In this document: one piece after another, positions 13,757-26,157 of the stretch | Numbering within the stretch: the stretch's first letter is position 1 | How the letters are laid out: every line of letters begins with the position of its first letter | Program-made: the position numbers and the translations under genes | Notes under the pieces: generated by a model | What the model was told of the DNA's origin: nothing | The model's database searches: none | What the model saw: only the letters and a program-made list of their open reading frames with translations | From: Lagopus muta | Lineage: Eukaryota > Chordata > Aves > Galliformes > Phasianidae | NCBI RefSeq assembly: GCF_023343835.1 | Contig: NC_064435.1 | Location: 40,076,603-40,140,602, forward strand | Reading direction: 5' to 3' | DNA length: 64,000 nt

Positions 13757-14373
13757 AAAACACATACCAGAAAGCCACCAAGATCATAAGATAATATTCC
13801 AGGTAAAGATATTGCTGGGGATAGAGGAGACAGTACCAAACACACAATGGTGAGAAAAAACACCACCAATAAAATAAACAAAACAAAAACCCAAAACCAA
13901 GCCACGATAGAAAGTAGTGTCAAGAGCTGTTAAACTGTAGGAAAACAGATTAATAAAAATGACATAACTGCCAAGACCCAGGAATTATTTCAGAAAGTAC
14001 AATCCAAGCCATAGAGAATGCTTGAGCAGGTTCTGAAAGCTGAGAGATTAATAGGTTTTTTTATTTTTTTTTCCTCGAACTCGATAATTATAGCCGGCAT
14101 TGTAGTAGTGGAATTCAAGAAAATGGGAAAGAGCATGGCATGTAACTTCTAGAATAGATCATGTTCAGTTTTCTTTCACATACAATAATAAGTAAAACAA
14201 TTAAAAAAAAAAAAGTAAAACATATAACAGGAGTAGAAATAACGTGAATAACTATGATTTTCAGTTTTTTTTTCCCCCCCAGGCTGTCACAGAAGCTCAT
14301 CATAACACTTCAGCCTCAAAAGGTATTAATTAATTAATTAAATGCATTTTTTTAGCCCACATTTAATATCTTA
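13171..14373. other. Intergenic, no gene seen
   Basis: No gene recognised. The segment contains the 44-base A run at 13711-13754 and a TTAA-rich repeat near 14325-14341. The apparent poly-F open frames on the minus strand are products of the A run. Confidence 0.55.
13711..13754. repeat. Poly(A) run of 44 bases
   Basis: Forty-four uninterrupted A residues, then G and five more A. No recognisable retroposed body lies on its left, so it cannot be assigned to a specific retrocopy. Runs of this length are prone to sequencing length error. Confidence 0.9.
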
Positions 14374-14500
14374 GTGTGTGTATATATATATATACATATA
14401 TATACACACATGTATATATATGTATATATATATACATGTATACATATATATATATATATATACATATATATATACATATATATATACATATATATATATA
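14374..14500. repeat. Compound TG/TA/CA microsatellite
   Basis: A 127-bp alternating purine-pyrimidine stretch of TA repeats punctuated by TG, CA and TACA units, with many self-complementary blocks. The length is likely to be polymorphic. Confidence 0.9.
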
Positions 14501-14646
14501 AATCAGAGCTCATAGGAGATTTATATATACATGTATTCTTGTTATCCTAAGGCAAACACCAATAAATGAGATTATTAATTTTTTTCAGATAGCGACAATT
14601 ATTTTAACTATTGCTAGGAATATATACCTTATCTGCCCATACTTTT

Positions 14647-14982
14647 TGTATAATCAATGGATATTAAGATGCTATAAACACACACAAAAACAAACAAACA
14701 AGAGAGTTAGGCAAAGTAGATTAAGATAGCAAGAGAGAACAAATGGAGGGCTTACCGTTATGCTAGGCTCACCCACAAAAAACACCAAAAGAGAAGATCT
14801 CCAGATGAGATCCTTCCCTGCTGGTAGCCAGCTCTTAAATAGGTCTAGGAGAGGAGTAACCATGCTCCACCCCTTCCGGCAGCACAGGTGAATTGCCTTC
14901 ACCTGTGCTCCTCTGGCTGACTCATGGCTTGCCTCAGGTGATTAATCAGAGGTTCAGGCCATGACTCAGCAGTTCCCATACA
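14647..14982 (-). mobile_element. Solo LTR of the same family as 1022-1382 (copy B)
   Basis: The minus strand starts TGTATGGGAACTGC at 14982 and ends ...TTATACA at 14647, so the termini are TG...CA. Flanks are CTTTT at 14642-14646 and CTTTT at 14983-14987, a perfect 5-bp target-site duplication. Similarity to copy A is high from the 5' end through the central block that includes CTATTTAAGAGCTGG. No gag, pol or env sequence adjoins. A 5-bp duplication fits ERVL-type and some other retroviral integrases, but the family is not established here. Confidence 0.85.
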
Positions 14983-15663
14983 CTTTTCTTAACATTATTC
15001 AGAAAAATAAAATGTATACTCAAGCTAATTTAAACTGAATGTAAACTCCTTTCACAAAACTGAATGGAAATCACAAAAATCCATAAACTACTAGAATTCA
15101 GCAAGAATGGACCAGAATAGAAGCTTGAATCATCTGAATGTTAGGAAGACAGTTATTTTAGGAAAACGTTCCCATAAACGCAGTGTTTTACAAAGAAGAA
15201 TGGTTAGATGTATGATGGTAAAATACACAGGAATCACAATAAAAATCAAATAAATGAAATTGTTGCAATTAAAATATTAGCATAAAACAAAACATTGTTT
15301 CTTATTTATACTAGATGATAGATAGGAATCATACTAGTCTGAAATTCAACAGTAAAAAAATTATAGAATAACTCTTTCATTTCTACTTCTTTCCTGCCAA
15401 AACCTTCTACTATTCCTAAAACTAAGGTTATGTGGGTATTATGCATCACATGATGTGTTTCCTGAATTACTTTTGAGGTCTTAGATGGGCTGAAAATAGC
15501 AATGAATATAGAATTTTACCGTACCATAACAGTCTAAAGTTAACTGGATTTAAGAGATTTAAGTTGTATTGAGCTGTTTAGAAGTAAGAAAATTAATATT
15601 ATAATTAGAAAAGCTTTACATAGTTTTCTGCAACAACCATAATCTCGTGTTTAAGAAATATTC
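14983..15663. other. Intergenic, nothing recognised
   Basis: About 680 bp of AT-rich DNA with no gene or repeat that I can support. Confidence 0.5.
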
Positions 15664-15780
15664 AGATGCTGTACTAAGGGATGTGGTTTAGTGAGGAAAT
15701 AGTGGTAGGTGAACAGTCAGACTAGATGGTATTGGATGTCTTTTCCAACCTTGGTGATACTACGATTCTATGATTCCATA
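15664..15780 (+). mobile_element. CR1 LINE 3' end fragment
   Basis: The stretch reads GGGATGTGGTTTAGTGAGG, then ACTAGATGGTATTGGATGTC, TTTTCCAACCTTGGTGAT and ACGATTCTATGATTCCAT. This is the standard avian CR1 3' UTR with its terminal octamer repeat, so it is a sense-strand, severely 5'-truncated copy. Confidence 0.9.
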
Positions 15781-15935
15781 ATATAATTAGAGAATTTAGG
15801 ATTAGAACAGAAAAATAATTGGATGTAATTCTCTGACCTTTCCTTATCCAGGGACATGAAAAGCTGAAGTAGATGCCCTCCTGATCCAGCCTACTCTAAA
15901 ATTGTCTCTTGCCTTTGTCTCTTTTCTTTTTTCTT

Positions 15936-15968
<33 letters not shown>

Positions 15969-17874
15969 AGGTCAGTGTATTTTCCCATATAATAATGGAA
16001 GGATAAAACAGAAGTCTCCATTACTGAGACTTCAGGAATGTATCAGAGTGCCACAGAGCCTTCTGTGATTGACACAGAAACAGGACAGCCTTACTCCTAG
16101 AAGCTAGCACTAGCTTGTACTGATGGACTCCATAAAATTCCAGTGTGTATTTTCAAGGGCACAGCTGCTTTATCTCCAGGAGGCCAAAATGCTGACACTG
16201 CTTTAAAAAGTCATCTTATTACAATAGAGGTAGTATACTGCATTTGATCTAAGACTTGTATTTGATCTAAGTTTTGTCAAAACTTTATTTACTATGAGAC
16301 AATTGGGAGTAGTATGTACTGGAAGTTATATTTCTTTCTGGAGGAATGTCTCATAACTCCTACTTTAAAGCTAATCTGAATTTATGTTTAATAACTTTAT
16401 GTTCATGTTCATTTAAACAATACTTTTCTTCAAATAATTATCTATGCTCATCACTGGTGCTAATCCTTGCATATCAAGTTTTTGTTGATTTTGTACTAAT
16501 TTTCAATTCTGTTTGTAAAAGTCCTTGAGACTGGTTGCTCAGCAATTAAAACAAATGGAATTACTGATAATATTGTTTATTATTTGCTTCACCTGTTCTT
16601 ATTTAAAATAAAATAAATTATAAAAAAGGAAAAAATCGAGAAACCCTACTCGTTGAAAGTTTTAAAATTCAGTATATTGTGATTTGTATTCCAAAACTTC
16701 TACTTGTATAAAAGGAGAACAAGATTTGAGAAATGTGATTTACTTGGCCCAAACAGAAAGAAGCATATAGAATATAGTACTGATTTTGTCATTGGAGCAC
16801 TGTCCTAACCAAGGCTACCTGAATAATCCAACTGCAGAAGAAAAAAAATGAAAAGATTAATCACTTAGAATTAAACTGTCTGATTGCAAAGATGGAACAA
16901 GACTTGATAAATGCTGGAAATATTTTACCTCTGGAAATCCATAAAGAAAAGGTTTCCTATGAGCTTTTCACTCTTTCTCCTTTGCCCTTTACAGGGCTTT
17001 TTATTTTCGCCTGTTCAGTCATGGCTAGAAGCCAAAAGATGTGGAAAAGGAAGGGCTAGAATATAAATCCTCTAACCTGCTTCCCAGAAAAAAAAAAGAT
17101 TTGCATCCAAATCTGCATCATTTCCCTGACACCCGTTGGAGTTCTCTCATTGAAAATGAACTCTTAAAATGATGACTCATTTCTCATTGACTCTCATACC
17201 CTTCCCCTGTGAAGTGAGGAGGAAAAAAAAAAAAGACAGGCTCCTAGTTTATCTTCTTAGTGATAAACTGACCTGTTCGTATAACCCATCCCTGTTACTG
17301 ATGAGCTGAGAGCTGATCACACAACTAGAAGAACAAGTAGGTCCATGATATACTGGCTTTTCACAGGCTTTCTGTGAGTCACCAGTGTGATGAAGCCATG
17401 GGAGTAACTCATGCAACTACTCACAGTCCGCGCAGCTGATCGACAAATAGTAAGGCCATTGGGCAGGACATAAGGGAAATCATATCTGGAGCATGGTACG
17501 TGATGCAGAGGTAGTTATGGTTAGAAGAAAAAGTCACATTAGGGCAGATTCAGAGTAAGTCTGCACCATTAGAGAATGGAATGGAAAAAAGCCAGGGAAC
17601 CCAATTAGTGAATGCCTGCACTGAGCACTGCAGAGTGGTGCAGAAAGACTTTATGTGGACTTTATCTGCTCTGGAAGCAGTATGTCATGGTGCAGATGAG
17701 TGGTACTTGTTATCTTTAGCTGCACTGAAGTGGATGAGCTGCTTCTGGCCCTGAGCTTGTATAGCTGCAACACAACAGGTAGACATATCGGTTGGGGCCA
17801 GCAATAGCTCAGGAGTCTGCACCGAATTTCACTGCACTGCACAGACATCCTCTGCATGAGCTTGTGCTGTGCAT
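15781..17874. other. Intergenic, no gene seen
   Basis: No gene recognised. The region includes the T run at 15938-15967 and a moderately GC-richer stretch around 17330-17860 whose open frames match nothing I know. Confidence 0.5.
15938..15967. repeat. Poly(T) run of 30 bases
   Basis: Thirty T residues preceded by a CTTTT-rich tract from 15921. This could be the poly(A) tail of an insertion on the minus strand, but no adjoining retrocopy was recognised. Confidence 0.85.
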
Positions 17875-18200
17875 TCAGGCAAAATGAAACTGTTAGGGTA
17901 TATGATTACTTGCTATAAATACATCAAGGAAGGGAAGGGAAAGTGGAAACTGATACCAGGACTGCAAAAATTATTTAAATTAGGGGATAATGTTGGCACA
18001 AAATCAAATAGATATAAACTAGCTACAAATAGGTTTAGACTGGAAATTTGAAGACAGTTTCAAGCCATCAGAGCAGTGAAATTCTGGAAGGTTTTCCAAC
18101 AAGAGGAGGAGGGCCAAAAAGCCTCATTACTTTTGAGATAAAATTTAAACATTTGTGAGAGGGTTTATATGACACGACTGCCTGAGAAAGCTGGATAAGA
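17875..18200 (+). mobile_element. Ancient CR1/L3-like LINE 3' fragment
   Basis: The plus strand carries, in order, TTAGGGTATATGATTACTTG, ATAAATACATCAAGGA, GGGGATAATGTTGGCACA, TAGATATAAACTAGC, TTTAGACTGGAAATT, CAGAGCAGTGAAATTCTGGA and TTTCCAACAAGAGGAGG. This is the motif order of old sauropsid CR1/L3-like 3' ends, clearly diverged. No intact frame remains. Confidence 0.7.
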
Positions 18201-18280
18201 TTCAGTGACTTAGGCTGCTCTTCCTAAACTTACATTCCTCTGAAGAATTTCCCACCATCTTACAATCCCCTCAGTCCTTC

Positions 18281-18310
18281 ACAGTTGGACACAACACAGT
18301 TGGACACAAC
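18281..18310. repeat. 15-bp perfect tandem duplication
   Basis: The unit ACAGTTGGACACAAC occurs twice head to tail with no mismatch. It looks like a recent slippage or repair duplication. Confidence 0.95.
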
Positions 18311-19283
18311 TAATCCACCCCGACAGCTCAGATCTCTTATACACCACTCAACTGACTGGGCCTGTACCTTTCTATCGGGGAACTGCTCCGTGCATATTTC
18401 TGTGCAACTGAAAGCACAGATCACACAGATCTGAGTTCCCCTTGCCTTTGAATTTCCATTTTTATCATAGTACAAGCTCTTTTTTTTCCCCACAGAAACT
18501 GATGGAAAGCCTTAGGTCCATGGTATTTGCAAACATTTGGCTTTGAGTGTGAACAGAATGTAAATTGACCAAAGCACTGCCTTCAGCTCCGGAGCCTTTG
18601 CTGTAGTTGGTAGCACTGCATTAGCTACAGCAAACTACATCTTGATTTCTCTTCCTCTCTTAAGCTGAGGGACTTGACATATCTGAGATGCTGTCTCTTC
18701 CCTCACTAGACTCTGGAAAAGGGAAAAAAAGACTTCTAGCTTAAAGGATTCTATCATATATCTGTTCATAAAATAAAGGTGGGAGTTTAGATCTAGCAAC
18801 GTAGGAAGTTTCTTCTCTTTTCACTCAGGCTTTTGGTATTTTGTTGAGCTTCTTTGTGTTTGCTGAAACACCAGTTTCTGGACATATGCCCACTTGATGG
18901 CTCAGTATCTGGATAAAAGTCTTCCTAGCCTTCAGCTCTTCAGCAAAAAAAGTCTGCAGGAGGTTCCAGATTCACTTTCAGAATCCCAGAAAAATAAGAA
19001 AGTGACTGTTATCACTACTGTCTTCAACCATTACTATTTTACAGGGCAAAATCCAGGGGTATGGGGTAGCAGGGCTCTTAAGACACCCTTAGCCAGATGC
19101 TGTTGTTTCTATGTCTTCTATGTTGTGTCTTTTAGGAAAATGAATAGATTTCACTTTATATCCTCTTGATTTTTAACCAATCTCCAGACAAGTCATATAT
19201 AACTATTACCATAATCACATGACCCATGCAATGTGTCCTGTTCACTGTAGCAGTGACACAAGAATAAATGCTTTGAATTTCAT

Positions 19284-19318
19284 AAAAAAATATGATTTCT
19301 CCAAAATCATATTTTTTT
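19284..19318. repeat. Inverted repeat, 15-bp perfect arms
   Basis: The left arm at 19284-19298 (seven A then TATGATTT) is perfectly complementary to the right arm at 19304-19318, with a 5-nt loop CTCCA. It is AT-rich, so the hairpin would be only moderately stable. Confidence 0.9.
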
Positions 19319-19556
19319 CCTCATTCTTCTTCTAGAGATAAATTTATCTTTTGATTTACAGCATATTACCCAAGAATACCAAAGTGCACCTATTCTTCCA
19401 TAGCCTCTGTGCCCTCAGCTCTTTCCTACATCAGAGGAACTCAGTTTTCATTCTCAAAACTGTTTTCCTGAGCCCCTTGGGCAGTAAGGCATTCTCTGCG
19501 TTTATCTGTCTTGCAGTTTTATCTTGATTGATTGTTAGGATATATCTGTACACAAA

Positions 19557-20030
19557 TGTTCTGGTTTTGGCTGGGATAAAATTAATTTTCTTCACAGTGG
19601 CTGGCATGATGCTTTGCTTTGAATTTAAGAGGAAAATAATATTGATAACACCTTGATGTTTTCATTGTGGTGGAGCAATGCTTACACAAAATCAAAGACT
19701 TTGTGGCTCTGCTAGTGAGGAGTTGAGGGTGTAAAAGGAGCTGGGGAGGGACAGGACCAGGACAGCTGACCCAAACTGGACAAATAGATATATCCCATAC
19801 TATATAATGTCACAGTGGACTATAAAAGTGGGTGAAGTTGGCAATGGGGTAAAACTGCTGCAAAGGAACATGTTGGACATCTGTAAGAGGGTTGTGAGAA
19901 ATGACTATGTAGTTGAACATGGTGGTGGGAGATGACAATAGCAGCCCAAGTTCTTCAAGTATTTTTTTGATCTCACAGATTTGACTTTCAATGATATAAA
20001 ACTCATACACTGTATGACTGAATGCAAAAG
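19557..20030 (+). mobile_element. ERVL-like LTR (bird TguLTRL-type)
   Basis: The plus strand begins TGTTCTGGTTTTGGCTGGGA and continues with AAATTAATTTTCTTCA, TTGATAACACC, AGCAATGCTTACACA, GACAGCTGACCCAAACTG and a TATAAAAG box at about 19820. I recall this as the widespread ERVL LTR of birds. It is unrelated to the two LTRs at 1022 and 14647. No internal viral sequence follows, so it is a solo or partial LTR. The right end is not defined: no terminal CA with matching target duplication was found, and the end given is approximate. Confidence 0.75.
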
Positions 20031-21936
20031 ATTAGTTAAAAAAGTATTTATTTTCTATATTTTTTCTGTTACGTTCCATTACAAAAAGAAACAAAATAAA
20101 ACATAACAAAAACAAAACACAAGATAGCATTTTATTAGTGGTACATTAATGAGCTTTAACAACTAGGCGACTTATGTTTGTCACAAATACATATTACAAA
20201 CAAGCACAAAAAAAAAGTAACTGAAAATGAAATAAATAAATTGAATACTTATCTTCAATTTTTAATATTTATAAAATATATAGCACTTTCTATTACATTT
20301 TTCAGTCATTTTTATCCATAACAAATTAAAACTTATGACATATATTGCAAATATTCTTAAGGATAAGAATAATTAAAAAATCAAAATTCCTGGAGGTATG
20401 AAATAGTAAATCAGTTAATGTTCATTAATTTATTATCATATATCCAGATTGTGCATGTTCTGCAAAAATAGCCATTTCTTCAACTAATATACACATTTTT
20501 CTTTATAGTAATATAAGATTAAGATTTTAAATGTAAAGCTTCATGGATTTATGCTTCTGTTTTATAATTGTGCCTAATATGGAACTTTCTTTAATATATA
20601 CTGAATATTTTCCATTAGTATATACTAATATACACACACACAAATACACACACACTATGCATTATATATTAGTATATACTCAATAATAAAGCCATTTCTG
20701 TAACATATGATTGAGATTCTTGTAGTGAGTTGTTGAAAGTGGGAGGTGTGCATACCGCTGCAATGAAAACTGACTAGATTAGCTAAATGAATGCATTTAG
20801 TTTTACATTGTTCAATATATTTTAACAGAATATGTAATGTACTGTAACAATTTACAGAATCTGAATAGAAATTTCTTTTTTATTTCAGTATCCCTGATTT
20901 TCCATCTGATTCTGACAGAATATGAATTGCTATTCTCACTAAACTTCCTGAAAATGGGAAAATGGAGCCAAATAAATAAAAATTTATTGACCTTATGGAC
21001 CTTATTCCAGGAATACTAAAATTGCACTTAAGAGCCCTCCTAGCCAAGAAAGCACTTAAGCTTGAAGATGACTTTACTCAATTTACTCTGAATGTTGATC
21101 ACAGACCACAACACTCTTCTGGTACACAGATGCCCTTGCCATAACGCCTGAATATTGTCCCCTGACTATGTTACAGATTTAGAGGATCCCTTACATAGCT
21201 GAGTGAGTGCAGCTCCGCTATCTGCATAGAGCAAAGAGAATGGGGCAGCATTCTTGGAGCACTCTGAGTGAATTTTAAAGTATGCATTTCTTATAGACAG
21301 GAAGAGAGAAGCAGCAGGGAGAGGGCTGAGCAGCATAATGTAACCTTAATTATTTCCCTTTGGAGTGATGGAAGAGGGCAATGCAGATGAACCTAGCCTG
21401 GACATCTGCCAGTCACCTTCTGTAAATGAAGGAGGTCCTTCCACCCTACATGGGCATCACCCACTGTGCAGAAAGGACACTCACCTTAATCCAGCAGCTG
21501 TAGCAATTTAAAGGAATTCTGGCTTTGGTCTTGCTTTAGTTAGGTTGTACGAGCTGAATGCCCCTTAGGAGTTGGAACTATTGGTGTTACGCTGATTTAG
21601 TTTTAGCCTAAAATTCCAGTTCATGTGCTTAAAGACTGTTCTGGCAAATGAAGAACAACATAGTTAACAGGCAAAGGGCAGGAACCTGACTTCAAAAGCA
21701 CATTCCTAAAACAAGTGAACACACAAAAGTGGCTGCATCTCTTTCATCACACCAGGGAGACACACACCTTAAGAGCTGCTAAGTCATGGTCCTACCTCAA
21801 AACGGCCCTGCCCTGCGATTTTGAGGGCTTCAAGTCCTATCCTAGGTGTCTATGATAGGTATTTAAATTTAAGTAACTTGGGTGAGTGCCCAAATTTGAA
21901 CAATTTAAGTTGCCCCAAAGATGAACATACTAAAAT

Positions 21937-21940
<4 letters not shown>

Positions 21941-21968
<28 letters not shown>
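21941..21968. repeat. Poly(T) run of 28 bases
   Basis: Twenty-eight T residues followed by GAGACAAAAC. No retroposed body was recognised next to it. Confidence 0.9.
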
Positions 21969-24895
21969 GAGACAAAACACTTTCTCAGGGACTAGATTCT
22001 ATAAGGGAACTAAAAGTGCAGTACATAGGTGAGTGTTTAATATTAATACATTTACATTTGACTTGGCATTGCTATATCAGGATGAAAATTGTACTTTCTT
22101 TTTGGCATTGAGAATACTGGGGGTACTTAGACAACAATATGTAGCAAAGCTGCTGAATTTTTAAGGGCAGCAACTATACATTCATGAGATTTTTAGCCTT
22201 TTTAATATTTCTCTTGATGTAAGAAACATCTTAAGGCAATGCATAAAAGAAATCATATTTAAAGGAAAAAGCAGTAGTAGCCACAATGACTTACTCATGG
22301 TCTGTGCACTGTGAGATATTCTGATAAAGTCAGAGCATATAAAATAAATATAAAGCAAAGTTTCTGTGGGATCAAGGACTAAGCTGGAAAACAATATGTT
22401 TCAGGAATCTCATTTCAAAGTATATTGATACTGTATATTATTATATTACATTTTTATGAATTCTAGTTTAAACAGCCAAAATGTCAAATTATTTCTTTTA
22501 AAAAATAACTGGCTTACAATTTACAAACTTCTTGCTGCACTTTATTAAGAAAATAAAATGACCAATATTTTATAATATCCTGATCTTTATTTCAAAAGTG
22601 CCTTCTGGAACTGTGTTTTTAAACAGATATAGGAAATGAAATATATTCATTCACCTATGAAATCTAGAATAACTTGTCTACAGATCTGCAACACGTTTAT
22701 AACAAAATTATGATAACACTATAACCTAACATATGGTTAATCCTGTGGAGGTCAGCTTATCTAAAATTTCCATCATAAAGCAAAGCAAATTAAATCAAAT
22801 ACATTTTGTGTACTGAGGAATGTATATTTACGGTATGTTATATAACGTCATTTCAATAGGCACAGTACTAAGTATAAAGACATATACTTTTTAATTTAAC
22901 TTATTTATGATGTCATAAAGAAAAACTACATTTTACTTTGTGGGAAATAAGGTTTGTTGTGTTTTTATTTTTTTTTTTCCAATATTTGCTTTTATTTGCA
23001 TACAGATTTTCAGTAAGAGCTGACAGTTTATTATAATTTTCTGTTTTTCTTTGTAATCAGTGGGCCATGCTGACTTACAAAATACTTGTATTCATTATAT
23101 TTGATATATTAAATGATAGCTTGCAACATAGAGGTTGGTTTTGACATATGCATATGAAGTTAACTATGCTTTAATTTGGAGTCTTCTTGTATTTAAATAA
23201 AAAACATAGTCACTAAAATTACATTTTCCTATTTTATGACACAGACTTTAAAATTTTCCCATTGGTTCAAGGCTGAATTTCTCTTCTACTTGCTATGAGA
23301 GGGCAAGCCTGATGCAGCCACCTCTGAATAATCGGAGGTCAGTGCAAAGACCCTCAGAACCACACACTTACAAGCCAGTACTGACCTGTAGTCAAGGCCA
23401 CGGCATTTTATATTCTCCCAAGGTCACCTCTATTTTCTTGAAACTAAAAATATTATGCTTCACAAGTTCAGGTCTTTGAAATATGGGGTTTCAAAACACA
23501 AACAAATATAAAAATTGCAGGTTCTTTTTTTGTGTGTCTATTTGCCTCTTAAATATTGTGTATCCAATGCCCAACTAAAAAAAAAATTCTCATTGATTAA
23601 TACAGCGTTTCTACAAACAAAATACATGACAGTTCTGTAGAACACCCTGGTAGAGTCCAGGCCCCAAAAGTGCATGGCATAAAGACATTTCTGCACAAGT
23701 AGCAACTTTTATTTATTTATTTATTTTTCTGTCAAATTATGGAAAACCTTAATCTACATCAATTTGCAACAGTATAGTTTCTGCTCTTTCAGATAAATGC
23801 TATGCTCACTTAACCATATTAAACAATCTCCCTTAAATAACCCTTGGTTTCAATGGTGCCATTGTGCACATCATCTGAGCTATTTAAAGGGAAAACATTC
23901 AACTGATTAATTTTAGATTCCTCTACTACCACCAGAGCACTTAGAGAGACACTCACATGCCTGTGCTGGATGTCTGAATGCAATGCTCACCAGAATGAGA
24001 TGATCTGGGAGCACAGAATACAAAGCTTCATCACTGACAGTGGTTTGTCAACCTGTCTTTCCAGAACATGCCTTTTTGACGAGAAGAACATCTGAGTTGT
24101 CATCAGCAAACTTCTCAGAAAGTTGCAGTTTTGGATTCAAAACATTTGGGGCCTGTAATCTCTCAGGAATAAACTCAATAGCCACAGCAGTTTCACAAGT
24201 CATGCAGAGACTAAGATCTAACCCCCTTATTTAGGAAAGATTCATGTAAACAGGATAATGACTATGAAAATGTTGGATTTTGATGACACTTAAAACATTT
24301 AATCATTGGATTATGACATGATGCCATTGTATGTAACATGGAAAATAAACGTGGAACACAATTATGAAATCCTGTAACACTTGGAGTTCTACTAAGGAGT
24401 AAGAACATAATGGTAGTCCTGCGACAATGACAAAGAATTCCCAGAAAATGCATTTTCAGATTGTTTTGAACTAGAATCAACTTTACCTTCAGTCTCCATT
24501 TTGCAAGGATGCTTTCTAACACACCTAAATCCAAATACCTCTACTGCAAAGCAAAAAGACAGATGCATGATTTACCCCAACAGTTCATTCATCTTTTGTC
24601 CCCACTTAACGTTTGAATTGCTCCCATTTGGAAAAAGCTTTCCTCTGGATTCAATGCTGATTTTTTTCTTCTTTTAATATGTAAAAATGGATGGGAAATA
24701 GTTTGTCTTTCAGTTACACGAGAGATTATATCCTTAACTCTTACCTTCCATGTGCTTTTATAAGAAGAGGGAAAAAAAGGAAATATAGATTTCAATATTA
24801 TAAGTAGAAATCCCAGAAAGCATCATTTAAAATATTTTACACATTCTGAATGTGCAACAAATGCATTTTTTGCAGTCTTTTTTTTTTGTCTGCAA

Positions 24896-24924
24896 CAAAC
24901 AAACAAACAAACAAACAAACAAAC
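24896..24924. repeat. (CAAA)n microsatellite
   Basis: About seven tandem CAAA units, following a T-rich stretch. Confidence 0.9.
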
Positions 24925-25844
24925 CTTTTTTTGATCTTTCAGCTATAACTCCACCATTTTGCCATTTTCATTGATACGTAGTAGCACAACATTAAATTAT
25001 TTTTATAAGTTATTAGTTATAAATGTAAAATTCTTTCAGATTTGATCATTAAATGAGATCCTGGAACTACTATTTCTGTTATATGGTCATGGGTGATGTA
25101 GTATTTTTTTAATAAACAAAGACAGTATGCGTTCTGTCATTGCTTCCATCATTAAAGGCTATTTATTTTATTCCTGCCTTTTACTAATAATATAAAAAAA
25201 GAAATCACTACCAATTCAATGGTTTGACTCATTTTTCAAAAATAATATTAATGTCTATTTTCTTGAGACCTTATGATGTGAAATCAAGGTTAATAATGGA
25301 AACAATGCATTATGTGGTTTGTTTCTGAAGCAAATACATCTGTATCATGTGAGCAAAAATCAGATTCTTAGTTCTCCAAAAAATTGAGGAAGTAAATAGT
25401 AGAAATGATATTTTACAAACTTTCACTTGTCATTACGTTTGAAGTAATATTATAATATTTTTAATTGAAGAAGAGGAACTTACTCATGGAAATGGGGTTG
25501 TAGGGTTTTTGTTTTGAACTATGTCAGTCAATATGGCTATATATTTGTTGCTAATGCTAAAAGAACAAAATAGAAAAAGTACCATGACTCCATGTATGGA
25601 AATAATTATGGATTACAACGGTGCTTAAAGTGCTTTCTTATTTGAAGAAATACTTACACAAATGTCTTTTCATGCTCATCTCCTCATCATTAGGTACTAA
25701 ATGCTTGTCGCTTTCTCTTATGTCATTTATAATATAATCATTGGGTACTAGTTTCATACTCAGAGTTTAGCATATTGTCATAAAAACATTTGAAAACAGG
25801 AAAATGACAATTCTTTTTGTGTGTTATTACAGCAATTTGAAAAT

Positions 25845-25882
25845 TTTATTAAATACCGAAATGCCTCATTGCATCATTTATT
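25845..25882 (-). other. SNTG1: Candidate SNTG1 polyadenylation signals
   Basis: The first AATAAA on the minus strand after the stop codon is at 25877-25882, about 275 nt downstream. A second is at 25845-25850. They are the nearest plausible 3' ends, but AATAAA is frequent in this AT-rich DNA and a longer 3' UTR is equally possible. Transcript ends would have to decide. Confidence 0.3.
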
Positions 25883-26157
25883 CCTTTGCTTCCAGTGTTG
25901 GTTAAAGCACTAAATAAGTACAAATAGATCATACTAAAAGCATATCCATCCTATTCTGGGGATTCTGCGAGGATTATTTACTGGTGTCTTGCAGAACAGA
26001 AATGAGTTTATGATCCCACGTGACCATCTATCTGCTGACGCTGCAAGATGTCTTGTCTCCAGAATTGGTTTCCATGTACAGGTTCACCAGTTTCACATCT
26101 TATGAATATCTATACATTAAGTCTTTTTGATAAATGGCAGTGCTGTAATGTGAGATA

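Larger units (their letters stand above)
18201..19556. other. Intergenic, no gene seen
   Basis: No gene recognised. A 15-bp tandem duplication (18281-18310) and a 15-bp-arm inverted repeat (19284-19318) lie within it and are listed separately. Confidence 0.5.
20031..26157. other. AT-rich, repeat-poor region downstream of the SNTG1 stop
   Basis: About 6 kb with no recognisable transposon and only simple repeats: CA/TA near 20630-20660, T run 21941-21968, TTTA near 23709-23728 and CAAA at 24896-24924. The right part must contain the SNTG1 3' UTR, because transcription runs right to left and the stop codon is at 26158-26160. Its extent cannot be fixed from sequence. No other coding region was recognised. 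Confidence 0.5.

Noticed and set aside
13663..13923. Poly-phenylalanine frames
   Set aside because: They arise from the 44-base A run read on the minus strand.
1022..14982. The two similar LTRs as the ends of one provirus
   Set aside because: Their flanks differ (CATG-type versus CTTTT), no retroviral genes lie between, and a mariner plus old LINE pieces occupy the interval.
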